From an uncultured Tateyamaria sp. (GTDB lineage Bacteria; Pseudomonadota; Alphaproteobacteria; Rhodobacterales; Rhodobacteraceae): a stretch of 64,000 nucleotides of DNA. This document shows positions 63,302-64,000 of this stretch, one piece after another (position 1 is the first letter of the stretch; every line of letters starts with the position of its first letter). The notes beneath the pieces were generated by a model, which saw only the letters and a list, made by a program, of their open reading frames with translations, ran no database searches and was not told the DNA's origin. Position numbers and translations under genes: made by a program. The DNA lies in assembly GCF_947497045.1 (NCBI RefSeq), contig NZ_CANMEU010000010.1, forward strand, positions 1 through 64,000. The letters are read 5' to 3'.

Positions 63302-64000
63302 ATGCAAAGCCTTACACCGTCGGGACCCGTTATGGCACAGCCCACCTTCACCTTTGAGGATCGCGACGGACAGCCGACTGTGCGGCTGACCGGGCGATTG
63401 GTGACGCAGTACCTGAACCTTGTCGAAGACGCGTTTTCCGGCACCACCGTCAATGGCCCGTCGCTCCGCCTTGATCTGAGCGCCCTTGACGCGCTGGATA
63501 CGGGCGGTGCGTGGCTGATTGCACACTTGCAGGCGCGTCTGGAAGGGGATGGCGTGACCGTCGATCTGACCGGGGCTGACGCAGATCGCACCGCCCTGTT
63601 GCGCACCGTGCGCGAGGCACTGCCGTCAGAAAAAGGGGTCGAGGACATTCCGCGCGGCTTGCTCGTGTGGATTTCTGTCGTTGGTGCGAAAACGGCGGGT
63701 GTGGGGGCCTTGATGGCGTCCCTGCTCAGCTTCACGGGCGAGATGCTGGCCAGCCTGTTTGGCAACATTCTGCGCCCCAGACGGTGGCGCCCCGCCGCCC
63801 TTGTCAGCCAGATGCAGGACGCCGGGTTCAACGCAATCCCGATCGTCGTGCTGATGAGCTTTCTGATTGGGGTTGTGCTGTCCTTTCAGGGGGCTTCGCA
63901 ACTACGTCAGTTCGGGGCCGAGGTGTTTGTGGTGGACCTGATCGCGATTTCGATCCTGCGCGAACTTGGCATCCTTCTGACGGCGATCATTGTGGCGGGG
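63302..64000 (+). CDS. STAS domain-MlaE-type ABC permease (5' part; truncated by window edge)
   Basis: The open frame gives at least 233 residues: an STAS-like N-terminal domain (about 10-95, RLDLSALDALDTGGAWLIAHL), a linker, then hydrophobic helices typical of the MlaE permease (VVLMSFLIGVVLSFQGASQL and LIAISILRELGILLTAIIVAG). Such permeases move phospholipids or toluene-type compounds between membranes with an ATPase and MCE protein, expected beyond 64000. Start ATG at 63302 or 63332. Diverges from the heme peroxidase gene. Confidence 0.85.
   Translation, partial: MQSLTPSGPVMAQPTFTFEDRDGQPTVRLTGRLVTQYLNLVEDAFSGTTVNGPSLRLDLSALDALDTGGAWLIAHLQARLEGDGVTVDLTGADADRTALLRTVREALPSEKGVEDIPRGLLVWISVVGAKTAGVGALMASLLSFTGEMLASLFGNILRPRRWRPAALVSQMQDAGFNAIPIVVLMSFLIGVVLSFQGASQLRQFGAEVFVVDLIAISILRELGILLTAIIVAG

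Overview
The window reads as the chromosome of a marine alphaproteobacterium of the Rhodobacteraceae (roseobacter type). The basis is GC-rich coding DNA, many 4-nt ATGA/GTGA gene overlaps, a very short RNase E/G, a DddL-type DMSP lyase and a DmdB-like ligase, a PrpE with TTTGCAAA boxes, and Hint and sulfotransferase-fold proteins of roseobacter type. This placement is an inference from protein families; no rRNA is present.

Positions 1-6991 form a visibly more A+T-rich accessory island abutting the 3' end of a tRNA-Phe gene (6992-7066, minus). It carries a helicase-like P-loop fragment, two very small membrane or secreted ORFs, an XRE regulator with a possible operator, an SH3-domain membrane protein, a coupled zinc-ribbon/DUF3768 pair, a stand-alone Abi/UG-type reverse transcriptase (4220-5881) and a convergent RES-domain (NAD+-targeting toxin family) gene (5907-6722). 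Between RES and the tRNA lies an array of CTGTGCTA octamers spaced near helical multiples, like integrase arm sites. This is the best candidate for an undescribed (probably defence) system.

From 7172 on the sequence is core-like. 7172-9155 is yacG-rng-maf-infA. 9238-16377 holds a nitrilase, a LysR regulator, an M50 protease, a sirtuin, a 5'-nucleotidase and DUF952-DUF1330-pyrD. 16430-18674 is a MATE pump with two PaaI-type thioesterases. 18807-28785 is a fatty-acid oxidation region: two paralogous MerR regulators, two acyl-CoA dehydrogenases, GST, thiolase and the FadB/FadJ multifunctional enzyme, with LiuR-like palindromes before the second MerR gene. 28856-38377 adds a DMSP-lyase-like cupin, Hint protein, sulfotransferase, DmdB-like CoA ligase, propionyl-CoA synthetase under four TTTGCAAA boxes, and NADP-malic enzyme. 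Together these genes fit conversion of short-chain acids and DMSP-derived C3 carbon to central metabolism.

38569-43327 is a pyrimidine nucleoside salvage block (bicupin-cdd-deoA-deoB-upp). 43396-54177 holds a SPOR protein, a degenerate M48-like membrane protein, a three-gene SCO1 cluster, an FrhB-family reductase, NAD kinase, glyA, an alpha/beta hydrolase and a cyclopropane synthase. 54323-57655 is carB. The right end has a PilJ-like periplasmic protein, a three-module wall hydrolase lacking a signal peptide, a lipoprotein, a cyclooxygenase-like heme peroxidase and the start of an STAS-MlaE permease cut by the window edge. At least six REP-like GC-rich palindromic elements are scattered through intergenic regions of the core part.
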